In this document: positions 16,334 through 25,824 of the stretch, piece by piece
How positions within the stretch are numbered: position 1 is the first letter of the stretch
How the letters are laid out: the number at the start of each line of letters is the position of its first letter
Assembly (NCBI RefSeq): GCF_003008575.1
Contig: NZ_CP027667.1
Location: 2,814,001 to 2,878,000 of the forward strand
Direction of reading: 5' to 3'
Length of the DNA stretch: 64,000 nucleotides
Source: Melaminivora suipulveris
GTDB lineage: Bacteria > Pseudomonadota > Gammaproteobacteria > Burkholderiales > Burkholderiaceae_C
Notes under the pieces: model-generated
What the model was told of the DNA's origin: nothing
The model's database searches: none
Seen by the model: only the letters and a program-made list of their open reading frames with translations
Position numbers and translations under genes: made by a program

Positions 16334-18613
16334 ATGACGATGTTCAACAAGGTCACCAAGACGTTCCAGTGGGGCCAGCATACGGTCACCATGGAAACCG
16401 GCGAGATCGCCCGCCAGGCCGGCGGCGCCGTCCTCGTCAATATCGACGATACCGTGGTGCTGGCCACCGTGGTGGCCAGCAAGAACCCCAAGCCCGGCCA
16501 GGATTTCTTCCCCCTGACGGTGGACTACATCGAGAAGACCTACGCCGCCGGCAAGATCCCCGGCAGCTTCTTCAAGCGCGAGGCCAAGCCATCCGAGCTG
16601 GAGACGCTGACCAGCCGCCTGATCGACCGCCCGATCCGCCCGCTGTTCCCTGAAGGTTTCTACAACGAGGTGCACGTGGTCATCCACACCATCTCGCTGA
16701 ACCCCGAGGTGGACGCCGACATCGCCGCCATGCTGGGCGTGAGCGCCGCGCTGTCGATCTCCGGCATCCCGTTCAATGGGCCCATCGGCGCCGCGCGCGT
16801 GGGCTACATCAACGGTGAATACGTGCTCAACCCCGGCCAGACCGAGCGCAAGAACTCCAAGATGGATCTGGTTGTCGCCGGCACCGAAGCCGCCGTGCTG
16901 ATGGTCGAATCCGAAGCGCAGCAGCTGCCCGAGGACGTGATGCTGGGCGCCGTGGTGTTCGGCCACGAGCAAGGCCGCATCGCCATCGAAGCCATCCACG
17001 AGCTGGTGCGCGAAGCCGGCAAGCCCGTGTGGGACTGGCAGGCTCCGGCCAAGGACGAGGCCTTCATCGCCCGCGTCACGCAACTGGCTGAAGAAAAGCT
17101 GCGCGCCGCCTACCAGATCCGCAGCAAGCAGGCGCGCACCCAGGCGCTGCGCGAGGCCTCCGCCTCCGTGCTGCAGGGCCTGAAGGACGAAGGCGCCGAG
17201 TTCGACGCCGTCAAGGTCGAGTCGCTGATGTTCGACATCGAGGCGCAGATCGTGCGCAGCCAGATCCTGGCCGGCGAGCCGCGCATCGATGGCCGCGACA
17301 CGCGCACCGTGCGCCCCATCGAGATCCGCAATTCGCTGCTGCCGCGCACGCACGGCTCGTCGCTGTTCACGCGCGGCGAGACGCAGGCGCTGGTGGTGAC
17401 CACGCTGGGCACCGAGCGCGACGCGCAGCGCATCGACGCGCTGGCTGGCGAATTTGAAGACCGCTTCCTGTTCCACTACAACATGCCTCCCTTTGCCACC
17501 GGCGAAGTAGGCCGCATGGGCTCGACCAAGCGCCGCGAAGTCGGCCACGGGCGTCTCGCCAAGCGCGCGCTGATCGCCGCGCTGCCCCCGAAGGACGAGT
17601 TCCCCTACACCATTCGCGTGGTGTCCGAGATCACGGAGTCCAACGGCTCCTCGTCCATGGCCTCGGTCTGCGGCGGCTGCCTGTCGCTGATGGACGCCGG
17701 CGTGCCCATGAAGGCGCACGTGGCCGGCATCGCCATGGGCCTGATCAAGGACGGCAACCGCTTCGCCGTGCTGACCGACATCCTGGGCGACGAGGACCAC
17801 CTGGGCGACATGGACTTCAAGGTCGCCGGCACCACCGACGGCATCACCGCGCTGCAAATGGACATCAAGATCCAGGGCATCACGCGCGAGATCATGGAAG
17901 TGGCTCTCGCGCAGGCCAAGGAAGCGCGCATGCACATCCTGGGCAAGATGCAGGAATCCATGGGCGAGGCGCGCGCGGAGATCTCCAGCTTCGCGCCCAA
18001 GCTCTACACCATGAAGATCAACCCCGAGAAGATCCGCGACGTGATCGGCAAGGGCGGCGCGACCATCCGCGCGCTGACCGACGAGACCGGCACGCAGATC
18101 AACATCGAGGAAGACGGCACCATCACCATCGCCTCCACCGATTCGGCCAAGGCCGACGAGGCCCGCCGCCGCATCGAGGAGATCACGGCCGAGGTCGAAG
18201 TGGGCAAGATCTACGAGGGCCCGGTCACCAAGATCCTGGACTTTGGCGCGCTGATCAACCTGCTGCCGGGCAAGGACGGCCTGCTGCACATCAGCCAGAT
18301 CGCGCACGAGCGCGTGGAGAACGTGAACGACTACCTCAAGGAAGGCCAGGTCGTGCGCGTGAAGGTGCTGGAGACCGACGAGAAGGGCCGCGTCAAGCTG
18401 TCGCTGAAGGCCCTGACCGAGCGCCCGGCCGGCATGGAGCGTCCCGAGCGCGGCGAGCGTCATGACCGAGGCGAGCGCGGCGATCGTGGCGAGCGCCGTG
18501 AAGGCAGCCGCGGAGAGCGCCGCGAGAGCAACGGCCACCACGGAGAGCGCGGCGGCTATAACGGCAACGGTAGCCAGCAGGTTGGCGACGCGCCCGGCTC
18601 GTCCGACGCCTGA
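16334..18613 (+). CDS. pnp: Polynucleotide phosphorylase
   Basis: PNPase degrades RNA 3'-5' by phosphorolysis and is part of the degradosome. The 759-residue protein starts [20 protein letters not shown]. It has two RNase PH-like domains ([28 protein letters not shown]; then [20 protein letters not shown] and [10 protein letters not shown]), a KH domain ([17 protein letters not shown]) and an S1 domain ([20 protein letters not shown]). An Arg/Glu/Gly-rich tail of about 55 residues follows S1 ([18 protein letters not shown]), probably disordered and possibly RNA-binding. AAGGAG precedes the start. Confidence 0.97.
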   Translation: MTMFNKVTKTFQWGQHTVTMETGEIARQAGGAVLVNIDDTVVLATVVASKNPKPGQDFFPLTVDYIEKTYAAGKIPGSFFKREAKPSELETLTSRLIDRPIRPLFPEGFYNEVHVVIHTISLNPEVDADIAAMLGVSAALSISGIPFNGPIGAARVGYINGEYVLNPGQTERKNSKMDLVVAGTEAAVLMVESEAQQLPEDVMLGAVVFGHEQGRIAIEAIHELVREAGKPVWDWQAPAKDEAFIARVTQLAEEKLRAAYQIRSKQARTQALREASASVLQGLKDEGAEFDAVKVESLMFDIEAQIVRSQILAGEPRIDGRDTRTVRPIEIRNSLLPRTHGSSLFTRGETQALVVTTLGTERDAQRIDALAGEFEDRFLFHYNMPPFATGEVGRMGSTKRREVGHGRLAKRALIAALPPKDEFPYTIRVVSEITESNGSSSMASVCGGCLSLMDAGVPMKAHVAGIAMGLIKDGNRFAVLTDILGDEDHLGDMDFKVAGTTDGITALQMDIKIQGITREIMEVALAQAKEARMHILGKMQESMGEARAEISSFAPKLYTMKINPEKIRDVIGKGGATIRALTDETGTQINIEEDGTITIASTDSAKADEARRRIEEITAEVEVGKIYEGPVTKILDFGALINLLPGKDGLLHISQIAHERVENVNDYLKEGQVVRVKVLETDEKGRVKLSLKALTERPAGMERPERGERHDRGERGDRGERREGSRGERRESNGHHGERGGYNGNGSQQVGDAPGSSDA

Positions 18614-18671
18614 CGCTATCATTTTTATAGCTGAAAGCCGTTATTTAACGCCGGCTGAGGCTTGATTTGAT
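18614..18671 (-). repeat. Dispersed repeat, copy D (after pnp)
   Basis: Read on the minus strand it has the TCAAATCAAGCC arm, core CTCAGCCGGCG and terminal hairpin GCTAT/ATAGC. It begins directly after the pnp stop codon and ends 13 nt before the next gene. Confidence 0.8.
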
Positions 18672-18684
18672 CTGAAACCAAGGT

Positions 18685-19689
18685 ATGAGCCAGTCCATGC
18701 AAGCCGTGGAGATCGCGGCCTTCGGTCCGCCCGAAGGCCTGCGCCTGAGTGAACGCCCGCGTCCCCAGCCGGGCAGCGGCGAATTGCTGATCCGCGTGGC
18801 CGCCAGCGGCGTCAACCGCCCTGACGTGCTGCAGCGCAAGGGCCACTACGCGCCGCCGCCCGGTGCCTCTGACCTGCCGGGCCTGGAGGTGGCGGGTACG
18901 GTCGAGGCGGGCGACGAGGCCGCCATGGCGCAGGCCGGCATTCGTGTGGGCGACCGCGTCTGCGCGCTGGTCGCAGGCGGCGGCTACGCGCAGTGGTGCG
19001 TGGCGCCCGTGGAGCAGTGCCTGCCGGTGCCGGCCGGCCTGTCCGACGTCGAGGCCGCCTCGCTGCCCGAGACTTTCTTCACCGTCTGGAGCAACGTCTT
19101 CGACCGCGGCCGGCTGCAGGCCGGCGAGACTCTGCTGGTGCAGGGCGGCTCCAGCGGCATCGGCGTGACGGCCATCCAGATCGCGCGTGCCCGCGGCGCC
19201 ACGGTGATCGTCACCGCCGGCTCGGATGACAAGTGCGCGGCCTGCCGGCAGTTGGGCGCGCACCACGCCATCAACTACCGCACGCACGACTTCGCCGCCG
19301 AGGTGCTGCGCATCACCGAAGGCCGCGGCGCCGACGTGGTGCTGGACATGGTCGCCGGCGACTACGTGGCGCGCGAACTGGGCTGTCTGGCCGAGGACGG
19401 GCGCATCGTGATCATCGCCGTGCAGGGCGGGACCCGGGCCCAGATCGACGCCGGCGCCGTGCTGAGGAAGCGCCTGACCATCACCGGCTCCACGCTGCGC
19501 CCGCGTCCGGTGGCCTTCAAGGCGCAGATCGCGCAGGCGCTGTGCCGCGAGGTCTGGCCGCTGCTGGGCTCTGGCGAGATCCGGCCGGTGATCCACAGCA
19601 CCTTCCCTGCGGCCGAGGCGGCCGCCGCGCACGCGCTGATGGAATCCAACCAGCACGTGGGCAAGATCGTTTTGACGTGGAACGCGTGA
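18685..19689 (+). CDS. NAD(P)H:quinone oxidoreductase, zinc-free MDR family
   Basis: This 334-residue medium-chain dehydrogenase/reductase is of the zeta-crystallin/PIG3 quinone oxidoreductase type, reducing quinones with NAD(P)H in the cytoplasm. Typical blocks are [33 protein letters not shown] and the nucleotide-binding [20 protein letters not shown]. The zinc-ligand Cys residues of alcohol dehydrogenases are absent. The stop codon overlaps the start of tpiA (TGATG), so translation of the two is coupled, although no metabolic link is obvious. The physiological substrate is unknown. Confidence 0.88.
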   Translation: MSQSMQAVEIAAFGPPEGLRLSERPRPQPGSGELLIRVAASGVNRPDVLQRKGHYAPPPGASDLPGLEVAGTVEAGDEAAMAQAGIRVGDRVCALVAGGGYAQWCVAPVEQCLPVPAGLSDVEAASLPETFFTVWSNVFDRGRLQAGETLLVQGGSSGIGVTAIQIARARGATVIVTAGSDDKCAACRQLGAHHAINYRTHDFAAEVLRITEGRGADVVLDMVAGDYVARELGCLAEDGRIVIIAVQGGTRAQIDAGAVLRKRLTITGSTLRPRPVAFKAQIAQALCREVWPLLGSGEIRPVIHSTFPAAEAAAAHALMESNQHVGKIVLTWNA

Positions 19690-20456
19690 TGACCCGAAGC
19701 AAACTCATCGCCGGCAACTGGAAGATGAACGGCGGCCTGGCTGCCAACGACGCGCTTCTCGGCGCGTTGCGCGCCGGCCTGCGGGGCTCGGGCGACGCCA
19801 CCTGCGCCGTAGCCGTGGCGGTGCCCGCGCCGTACCTGGCGCAGGCGCAGTCGCTGGTGCAGGGCACGGCCATTCAGCTGGCCGCGCAGGATGTCTCGCA
19901 ACACGACGGCGGCGCCTACACCGGCGAGGTGTCGGCCGCCATGCTGCGCGAGTTCGGGACGCGCTACGTGCTGGTGGGCCACTCCGAGCGCCGCCAATAC
20001 CATGGCGAGAGCGACGCGCTGGTGGCCGCCAAGGCGCAAAAGGCGCTGGCCGCCGGCATCACGCCCATCGTCTGCGTGGGCGAGACGCTGGACCAGCGCG
20101 AAGCCGGCCAGACCATGGACGTGGTGCGCCGCCAGCTGGCAGCGGTGATCCATGCCAATGGACACTGCATCAGCGAGATCGTCGTGGCGTACGAGCCCGT
20201 CTGGGCCATCGGCACCGGCCGCACCGCCAGCCCTGCGCAGGCGCAGGAAGTGCACGCCGTGCTGCGCGCGCAGATGGCTGCGGCCACCCAGGTGGCGGCG
20301 CGCGTGCCGCTGCTCTACGGCGGCAGCATGAACGCCGCCAACGCGGCCGAGCTGCTGGCACAGGACGACATCGATGGCGGCCTGGTCGGCGGTGCATCGC
20401 TCAAGGCCCAGGATTTTCTGCAAATCATCGCTGCAGCCCGCGATCTACAAGCGTGA
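19689..20456 (+). CDS. tpiA: Triosephosphate isomerase
   Basis: The enzyme interconverts dihydroxyacetone phosphate and glyceraldehyde 3-phosphate. The 255-residue protein starts [16 protein letters not shown] and has the catalytic His in [15 protein letters not shown], the catalytic Glu in [16 protein letters not shown] (flexible loop 6) and the phosphate-binding [15 protein letters not shown] and [10 protein letters not shown]. The start overlaps the stop of the upstream oxidoreductase gene. Its stop codon lies within a short GCGTGAGCAGCTATC stretch that resembles part of the dispersed repeat. secG follows after 23 bp. Confidence 0.97.
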   Translation: MTRSKLIAGNWKMNGGLAANDALLGALRAGLRGSGDATCAVAVAVPAPYLAQAQSLVQGTAIQLAAQDVSQHDGGAYTGEVSAAMLREFGTRYVLVGHSERRQYHGESDALVAAKAQKALAAGITPIVCVGETLDQREAGQTMDVVRRQLAAVIHANGHCISEIVVAYEPVWAIGTGRTASPAQAQEVHAVLRAQMAAATQVAARVPLLYGGSMNAANAAELLAQDDIDGGLVGGASLKAQDFLQIIAAARDLQA

Positions 20457-20479
20457 GCAGCTATCAAAAACGGAGTTAG

Positions 20480-20878
20480 ATGCGAATGAATGCCTTTGTG
20501 AACATCATCTTGGCGGTGCAGATGCTCTCCGCCCTGGCCATGATCGGCCTGATCCTGATCCAGCACGGCAAGGGCGCGGACATGGGCGCGGCATTTGGCA
20601 GCGGCGGCTCGGGCAGCCTGTTTGGCGCCAGCGGCAGTGCCAACTTCCTGTCGCGCACCACGGCGGTGCTGGCCACGGTGTTTTTCGTGGCCACGCTGGC
20701 CTTGGCCTATCTGGGCAACAACCAGCGCGCGCCGGCCAGCGTGGGCAGCGTGCTGGAGACCCCTGCGGCGGCCGTGCCGGCCGCCAGCGCTCCCGCGCCG
20801 CAGCCGCCCGCATCGGCCGAGGCAGCCACGCCGCCCATTGAGCCGGCATCGGGCGCGGCACAGATCCCGACCAAGTGA
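20480..20878 (+). CDS. secG: Preprotein translocase subunit SecG
   Basis: SecG is the small inner-membrane subunit of the SecYEG protein export channel. The 132-residue protein has two membrane helices, residues about 5-25 (NIILAVQMLSALAMIGLIL) and 55-75 (TTAVLATVFFVATLALAYLG). Between them lies the conserved loop IQHGKGADMGAAFGSGGSGS. The C-terminal 55 residues are Ala/Pro-rich and variable. A GGAG motif precedes the start. The tpiA-secG-tRNA-Leu-nuoA order is conserved in many proteobacteria. Confidence 0.95.
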   Translation: MRMNAFVNIILAVQMLSALAMIGLILIQHGKGADMGAAFGSGGSGSLFGASGSANFLSRTTAVLATVFFVATLALAYLGNNQRAPASVGSVLETPAAAVPAASAPAPQPPASAEAATPPIEPASGAAQIPTK

Positions 20879-20917
20879 GCGGCTTGGGCAAGCAGCGCAA
20901 ATAATCGCGCTGCCGAT

Positions 20918-20945
20918 CTGTCACAGGGTTTTTCCGGGTTAGAAT
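20918..20945 (+). promoter_or_regulatory. Promoter candidate for tRNA-Leu (and possibly nuo)
   Basis: CTGTCA (4 of 6 to TTGACA) and TAGAAT are separated by 16 nt, ending 64 nt before the tRNA. This is the best sigma-70-like pair in the gap after secG. Confidence 0.45.
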
Positions 20946-21009
20946 TGCCGACTGTCTGGAGTGTGGCCCGGCCCTGGGTTCACCGCTCTCCAGCGCGCAA
21001 GACAAGACA

Positions 21010-21094
21010 GCCGTCGTGGTGGAATTGGTAGACACGCTATCTTGAGGGGGTAGTGGCGAAAGCTGTGCGAGTTCGAGTCTCGCCGACGGCACCA
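21010..21094 (+). tRNA. tRNA-Leu(GAG)
   Basis: An 85-nt class II tRNA has acceptor GCCGTCG/CGACGGC, the D-arm GTGGAATTGGTAGACACG, anticodon loop TTGAGGG with GAG at 21044-21046, a long variable arm (TGGCGAAAGCTG), and encoded CCA. The layout closely matches E. coli leuU as I recall it. Confidence 0.96.
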
Positions 21095-21102
21095 ATCACA
21101 TA

Positions 21103-21151
21103 AAGGCCGCCTTGCCTGAGCCGCACAGCGGTGCGGGCCAAGGCGGCTTTT
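21103..21151 (+). terminator. Terminator between tRNA-Leu and nuoA
   Basis: The outer stem GCCGCCTTG/CAAGGCGGC encloses an inner stem CCGCAC/GTGCGG and is followed by four T. It ends 19 nt before nuoA, so nuo expression needs read-through or a promoter overlapping this hairpin. Confidence 0.8.
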
Positions 21152-21170
21152 CAACGGTGAGCAGGCCCAC

Positions 21171-21530
21171 ATGAATCTCGATCAGTACCTCCCAGTCCTC
21201 CTGTTCATCCTGGTGGGGGCTGCCATCGGAGTCGTGCCCCTGCTGCTGGGCTACGTGCTGGGCCCCAATCGCCCGGATCCGGCCAAGAACTCCCCCTACG
21301 AGTGCGGTTTCGAGGCCTTTGAGGACGCGCGCATGAAGTTCGACGTGCGCTACTACCTCGTGGCCATCCTGTTCATTCTGTTCGACCTGGAAATCGCCTT
21401 CCTCTTCCCCTGGGCCGTAAGCCTGCAGGAGGTGGGCATGACCGGGTTCGTCGCCGTGCTGATCTTCCTGGCCATCCTGATCGTGGGCTTTGCCTACGAG
21501 TGGAAAAAGGGCGCCCTGAACTGGGAATGA
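21171..21530 (+). CDS. nuoA: NADH-quinone oxidoreductase subunit A
   Basis: NuoA is a small membrane subunit of respiratory complex I at the junction with the peripheral arm. The 119-residue protein has three membrane helices and the conserved loop [22 protein letters not shown], followed by [21 protein letters not shown]. It opens the 14-gene nuo operon on the plus strand. nuoB follows after 33 bp with AAGGAACGAG as its ribosome binding region. Confidence 0.97.
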   Translation: MNLDQYLPVLLFILVGAAIGVVPLLLGYVLGPNRPDPAKNSPYECGFEAFEDARMKFDVRYYLVAILFILFDLEIAFLFPWAVSLQEVGMTGFVAVLIFLAILIVGFAYEWKKGALNWE

Positions 21531-21563
21531 GCGCCGCGCCACTGCACCACAAGGAACGAGACC

Positions 21564-22043
21564 ATGATTGAAGGTGTGATGAAGGAAGGCTTCATCACCA
21601 CGAGTTACGACTCGGTGGTGAACTGGGCCAAGACCGGCTCGCTGTGGCCCATGACCTTCGGCCTGGCGTGCTGTGCGGTCGAAATGATGCATGCCGCCGC
21701 TGCCCGCTACGACATCGGTCGCTTCGGCGCCGAGGTGTTCCGCGCCAGCCCCCGCCAGTCCGACCTGATGATCGTCGCCGGCACGCTGTGCAACAAGATG
21801 GCGCCGGCGCTGCGCAAGGTCTACGACCAGATGGCCGAGCCGCGCTGGGTCATCTCCATGGGCTCGTGCGCCAACGGCGGTGGCTACTATCACTACAGCT
21901 ACTCGGTGGTGCGCGGCTGCGACCGCATCGTGCCCGTTGACGTCTATGTCCCCGGCTGCCCGCCCACGGCCGAGGCGCTGATCTACGGGATCATCCAGCT
22001 GCAGCAGAAGATCCGCCGCACGCACACCATTGCGCGTGCCTGA
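21564..22043 (+). CDS. nuoB: NADH-quinone oxidoreductase subunit B
   Basis: NuoB carries the N2 [4Fe-4S] cluster, the last electron carrier before quinone. The 159-residue protein shows the four cluster Cys residues: the adjacent pair in [12 protein letters not shown], one in [12 protein letters not shown], and one in [32 protein letters not shown] is also conserved. It ends 13 nt before nuoC. Confidence 0.97.
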   Translation: MIEGVMKEGFITTSYDSVVNWAKTGSLWPMTFGLACCAVEMMHAAAARYDIGRFGAEVFRASPRQSDLMIVAGTLCNKMAPALRKVYDQMAEPRWVISMGSCANGGGYYHYSYSVVRGCDRIVPVDVYVPGCPPTAEALIYGIIQLQQKIRRTHTIARA

Positions 22044-22056
22044 GCGGGAGGATTCG

Positions 22057-22683
22057 ATGAACGCCATTTCCACCGATTCCACCGTCGCCCCCGCACCGGA
22101 GGCCGTGCGCGACGCGGTCGCCGCTGCCCTGGGCGATCAGGCCCGCGAGATCGCTGTGGCCCTGGGCGAAGTGACCGTGACGGTTTCTGCCAGCCACTAT
22201 CTGGCGGCCATGCAGACGTTGCGCGATGCGCCCGGCTGCCGCTTCGAGCAGCTGGTCGACCTGTGCGGTGTCGACTATTCCACCTACCGCGACGTGGGGA
22301 CCCCGGGCGCGCGCTATGCCGTGGTCTCGCACCTGCTGTCGGTGTCTCTCAACCAGCGCGTGCGCGTCAAGGTGTTCTGCCTGGACGACGACTTCCCCGT
22401 CGTGCCATCGGTCAACGGCCTGTGGAACTCGGCCAACTGGTTCGAGCGCGAAGCCTTCGACCTGTACGGCATCGTGTTCGATGGCCACGAAGACCTGCGC
22501 CGCATCCTGACCGACTACGGCTTCATCGGCCATCCGTTCCGCAAGGACTTCCCGCTGTCGGGCCACGTCGAGATGCGCTACGACGCCGAGCTGCGCCGCG
22601 TGGTCTACGAGCCCGTGACCATCGAGCCGCGCGAGGTCACTCCCCGCATCATCCGCGAGGAAAACTACGGAGGCCTGCACTGA
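22057..22683 (+). CDS. nuoC: NADH-quinone oxidoreductase subunit C
   Basis: NuoC is a hydrophilic subunit of the complex I peripheral arm; here it is separate from NuoD, as is usual in betaproteobacteria. The 208-residue protein has the 30-kDa subunit signature [22 protein letters not shown] near residues 130-150, followed by [22 protein letters not shown]. The start was set at the ATG behind GGGAGGATTCG; an ATG 27 nt upstream would overlap nuoB. Confidence 0.96.
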   Translation: MNAISTDSTVAPAPEAVRDAVAAALGDQAREIAVALGEVTVTVSASHYLAAMQTLRDAPGCRFEQLVDLCGVDYSTYRDVGTPGARYAVVSHLLSVSLNQRVRVKVFCLDDDFPVVPSVNGLWNSANWFEREAFDLYGIVFDGHEDLRRILTDYGFIGHPFRKDFPLSGHVEMRYDAELRRVVYEPVTIEPREVTPRIIREENYGGLH

Positions 22684-22715
22684 AGGCGCTGCCTTAGCGC
22701 CCAGGTGACCCATCC

Positions 22716-23969
22716 ATGGCTGAAATCAAGAACTACTCCCTGAACTTCGGTCCGCAGCACCCGGCCGCGCACGGCGTGCTGCGCCTGGTGCTGGAGCTGG
22801 ACGGCGAAGTCGTGCAGCGCGCCGACCCGCACATCGGCCTGCTGCATCGCGCGACTGAGAAGCTCGCCGAGCACAAGACCTATATCCAGTCGCTGCCCTA
22901 CATGGATCGGCTGGACTACGTCTCGATGATGTGCAACGAGCACGCCTATTGCCTGGCCATCGAGAAGCTGTTGGGGCTGGAGGTGCCGCTGCGCGCGCAG
23001 TACATCCGCGTGATGTTCGCCGAGATCACGCGCCTGATGAACCACCTGATGTGGCTGGGCTCGCACGGCAACGACTGCGGCAGCTCGACCATGCTGATCT
23101 ACACGTTCCGCGAGCGCGAGGATTTGTTCGACATGTACGAGGCGGTGTCCGGTGCGCGCATGCATGCGGCCTACTTCCGCCCCGGCGGCGTGTACCGCGA
23201 CCTGCCCGACAGCATGCCGCAGTACCAGGCCAGCAAGGTGCGCAACGCGCGCTCGCTGGCCAAGATGAACGAAAACCGCCACGGCTCGCTGCTGGACTTC
23301 ATCGACGACTTCACGCAGCGCTTCCCCAAGCTGGTGGACGAGTACGAGGTGCTGTTCACCGACAACCGCATCTGGAAGCAGCGCACCGTGGGCATCGGCG
23401 TGGTGACGCCGGAGCGGGCGCTCAATCTGGGCATGACCGGCCCCATGCTGCGCGGCTCCGGCATCGCCTGGGACCTGCGCAAAAAGCAGCCCTACGAGGT
23501 CTATGACCGCATGGATTTCGACATCCCGGTGGGTGTCACGGGCGACAGCTACGACCGCTACCTGGTGCGCGTGGCCGAGATGCGCCAGTCCAACCGCATC
23601 ATCCAGCAGTGCGTGCAGTGGCTGCGCGCCAACCCCGGCCCGGTCATCGTCGATAACCACAAGATCGCCCCGCCGCCGCGCGAGCGCATGAAGAGCGGCA
23701 TGGAGGACCTGATCCACCACTTCAAGCTCTTCACCGAGGGCTTTCCCGTGCCGGAAGGCGAGGCCTATGCAGCGGTGGAACATCCCAAGGGCGAGTTCGG
23801 CATCTACATGATCAGCGACGGTGCCAACAAGCCCTACCGCCTGAAGATCCGCGCCCCCGGCTTCGCCCACCTGGCGGCGCTGGACGAAATGGCGCGCGGC
23901 CACATGATCGCCGACGCCGTGGCCATCATCGGCACGCTGGATATCGTGTTTGGAGAGATCGACCGATGA
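22716..23969 (+). CDS. nuoD: NADH-quinone oxidoreductase subunit D
   Basis: NuoD forms the quinone-binding pocket with NuoB. The 417-residue protein begins [20 protein letters not shown] with the conserved HPAAHG motif, continues with [13 protein letters not shown] and [13 protein letters not shown], and ends with DIVFGEIDR, all typical of the 49-kDa subunit. Its last bases overlap the nuoE start (ATGA). Confidence 0.97.
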   Translation: MAEIKNYSLNFGPQHPAAHGVLRLVLELDGEVVQRADPHIGLLHRATEKLAEHKTYIQSLPYMDRLDYVSMMCNEHAYCLAIEKLLGLEVPLRAQYIRVMFAEITRLMNHLMWLGSHGNDCGSSTMLIYTFREREDLFDMYEAVSGARMHAAYFRPGGVYRDLPDSMPQYQASKVRNARSLAKMNENRHGSLLDFIDDFTQRFPKLVDEYEVLFTDNRIWKQRTVGIGVVTPERALNLGMTGPMLRGSGIAWDLRKKQPYEVYDRMDFDIPVGVTGDSYDRYLVRVAEMRQSNRIIQQCVQWLRANPGPVIVDNHKIAPPPRERMKSGMEDLIHHFKLFTEGFPVPEGEAYAAVEHPKGEFGIYMISDGANKPYRLKIRAPGFAHLAALDEMARGHMIADAVAIIGTLDIVFGEIDR

Positions 23970-24457
23970 TCACGCAAGCAACCAAGGACCGCTTTGCCCG
24001 CGAAGTGGCCAAGTATCCGGCCGAGCAAAAGCAGTCTGCCGTCATGGCCTGCCTGGCCATCGTGCAGCAGGAGCAGGGCCACATCACCCAGGATGCAGAG
24101 GCCGAGGTGGCCGAGTATCTGGACATGCCCGAGATCGCGGTACACGAAGTTACCACGTTCTACAACATGTACAACCAGCAGCCCATAGGCAAGTACAAGC
24201 TGGCCGTGTGCACCAATCTGCCTTGCCAGCTGCGCCGCGGTGTCGACGCCCTGCGCCACCTGGAGCAGAAGTTGGGCATCCAGATGGGCGAGACCACGCC
24301 GGACGGCCTGTTCACGCTGCAGCAATGCGAGTGTCTGGGCGCCTGCGCCGATGCGCCGGTGATGCTGGTCAATGACCGCAACATGTGCAGCTTCATGGAG
24401 GGCGACAAGCTGGACCAGCTGGTCGACGGCCTGCGTGCTGCGGAGGGCAGGGTATGA
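23966..24457 (+). CDS. nuoE: NADH-quinone oxidoreductase subunit E
   Basis: NuoE holds the N1a [2Fe-2S] cluster of the NADH-oxidising module. The 163-residue thioredoxin-like protein has the four ligands as CTNLPC and, 37 residues on, [11 protein letters not shown]. The N-terminal helical part ([20 protein letters not shown]) and [16 protein letters not shown] are conserved. Both ends overlap their neighbours by ATGA, so nuoD-nuoE-nuoF are translationally coupled. Confidence 0.97.
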   Translation: MITQATKDRFAREVAKYPAEQKQSAVMACLAIVQQEQGHITQDAEAEVAEYLDMPEIAVHEVTTFYNMYNQQPIGKYKLAVCTNLPCQLRRGVDALRHLEQKLGIQMGETTPDGLFTLQQCECLGACADAPVMLVNDRNMCSFMEGDKLDQLVDGLRAAEGRV

Positions 24458-25806
24458 GCGCGGTTGCACAACTGCTGCAGCAGTTTCAGGCCACCGGCGT
24501 GGAGACCTGCTTCCACGGCCGGCACATCGAGCCGCAGATCTATGCAGGCCTCGACGGCAACAACTGGGGCGTGAAAGACTACGAGGCACGCGGCGGCTAT
24601 GCGGCGCTGCGCAAGATCCTGGGCGCCGACGGCGGCGAGGGCCTGACGCAGGAGCAGGTCATCGCCACGGTGAAGGAATCGGCCCTGCGCGGGCGTGGTG
24701 GCGCGGGCTTTCCGACCGGGCTCAAGTGGAGCTTCATGCCGCGCCAGTTTCCGGGGCAAAAGCACCTGGTGTGCAACTCCGACGAGGGCGAGCCCGGCAC
24801 GTGCAAGGACCGGGACATCCTCATGTACAACCCGCACATCGTCATCGAAGGCATGGCGATCGCGGCGTATGCCATGGGCATCAGCCTGGGCTACAACTAC
24901 ATTCACGGCGAGATTTTCCAGGTCTACGAGCGCTTTGAAGCGGCGCTGGAAGAAGCCCGCGCCGCCGGCTATCTGGGCGAGGGCATTCTGGGCAGCCAGT
25001 TCAGCTTCGAGTTGCACGCGCACCACGGCTTCGGCGCCTACATCTGCGGTGAGGAAACCGCGCTGCTCGAATCGCTGGAAGGCAAGAAGGGCCAGCCGCG
25101 CTTCAAGCCGCCGTTTCCGGCCAGCTTCGGCCTGTATGGCAAGCCGACCACCATCAACAACACCGAGACCTTCGCGGCCGTGCCCTGGATCATCCGAAAC
25201 GGCGGTCAGGCCTACCTGGAAGTGGGCAAGCCCAACAACGGCGGCACCAAGATCTACTCGGTTTCGGGCGACGTGGAAAAGCCCGGCAACTACGAAGTGC
25301 CCATGGGCACGCCGTTTCCGAAGCTGCTGGAGCTTGCCGGCGGCGTGCGCAAGGGGCGCCAGCTCAAGGCGGTGATCCCGGGCGGCTCATCGGCGCCGGT
25401 GCTGCCGGCCTCCATCATGATGGAGTGCACCATGGACTACGACTCGATCGCCAAGGCCGGCTCCATGCTGGGCTCGGGCGCAGTGATCGTCATGGATGAC
25501 TCGCGCGACATGGTCGAGTCGCTCCTGCGCCTGTCGTACTTCTACATGCACGAATCGTGTGGTCAGTGCACGCCCTGCCGCGAGGGCACGGGCTGGCTGT
25601 GGCGCGTGGTCGATCGCATCCAGCACGGCCAGGGCCGGCCCGAGGACATCGAGCTGCTGGATTCTGTGGCGTTCAACATCATGGGCCGCACCATCTGCGC
25701 CCTGGGCGACGCTGCAGCCATGCCGGTGCGCGCCATGATCCAGCATTTCCGGCACGAGTTCGTCGCCAAGATCGAGGCCGCCACCAGGCAGGCCGCAGCC
25801 GCCTGA
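24454..25806 (+). CDS. nuoF: NADH-quinone oxidoreductase subunit F
   Basis: NuoF binds NADH and FMN and carries cluster N3. The 450-residue protein has the dinucleotide-binding [17 protein letters not shown], the FMN-site region [14 protein letters not shown] and [20 protein letters not shown], and the [4Fe-4S] motif [15 protein letters not shown] near residue 370 with the distant fourth Cys in GRTICALGD. It starts within the nuoE stop (ATGA) and is followed by nuoG after 18 bp. Confidence 0.97.
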   Translation: MSAVAQLLQQFQATGVETCFHGRHIEPQIYAGLDGNNWGVKDYEARGGYAALRKILGADGGEGLTQEQVIATVKESALRGRGGAGFPTGLKWSFMPRQFPGQKHLVCNSDEGEPGTCKDRDILMYNPHIVIEGMAIAAYAMGISLGYNYIHGEIFQVYERFEAALEEARAAGYLGEGILGSQFSFELHAHHGFGAYICGEETALLESLEGKKGQPRFKPPFPASFGLYGKPTTINNTETFAAVPWIIRNGGQAYLEVGKPNNGGTKIYSVSGDVEKPGNYEVPMGTPFPKLLELAGGVRKGRQLKAVIPGGSSAPVLPASIMMECTMDYDSIAKAGSMLGSGAVIVMDDSRDMVESLLRLSYFYMHESCGQCTPCREGTGWLWRVVDRIQHGQGRPEDIELLDSVAFNIMGRTICALGDAAAMPVRAMIQHFRHEFVAKIEAATRQAAAA

Positions 25807-25824
25807 ACAAGGGGCCACACGCAT

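Noticed and set aside
16043..18622. 859-codon open frame antisense to pnp
   Set aside because: Shadow of pnp; no recognisable motif and it runs through the pnp leader and rpsO end.
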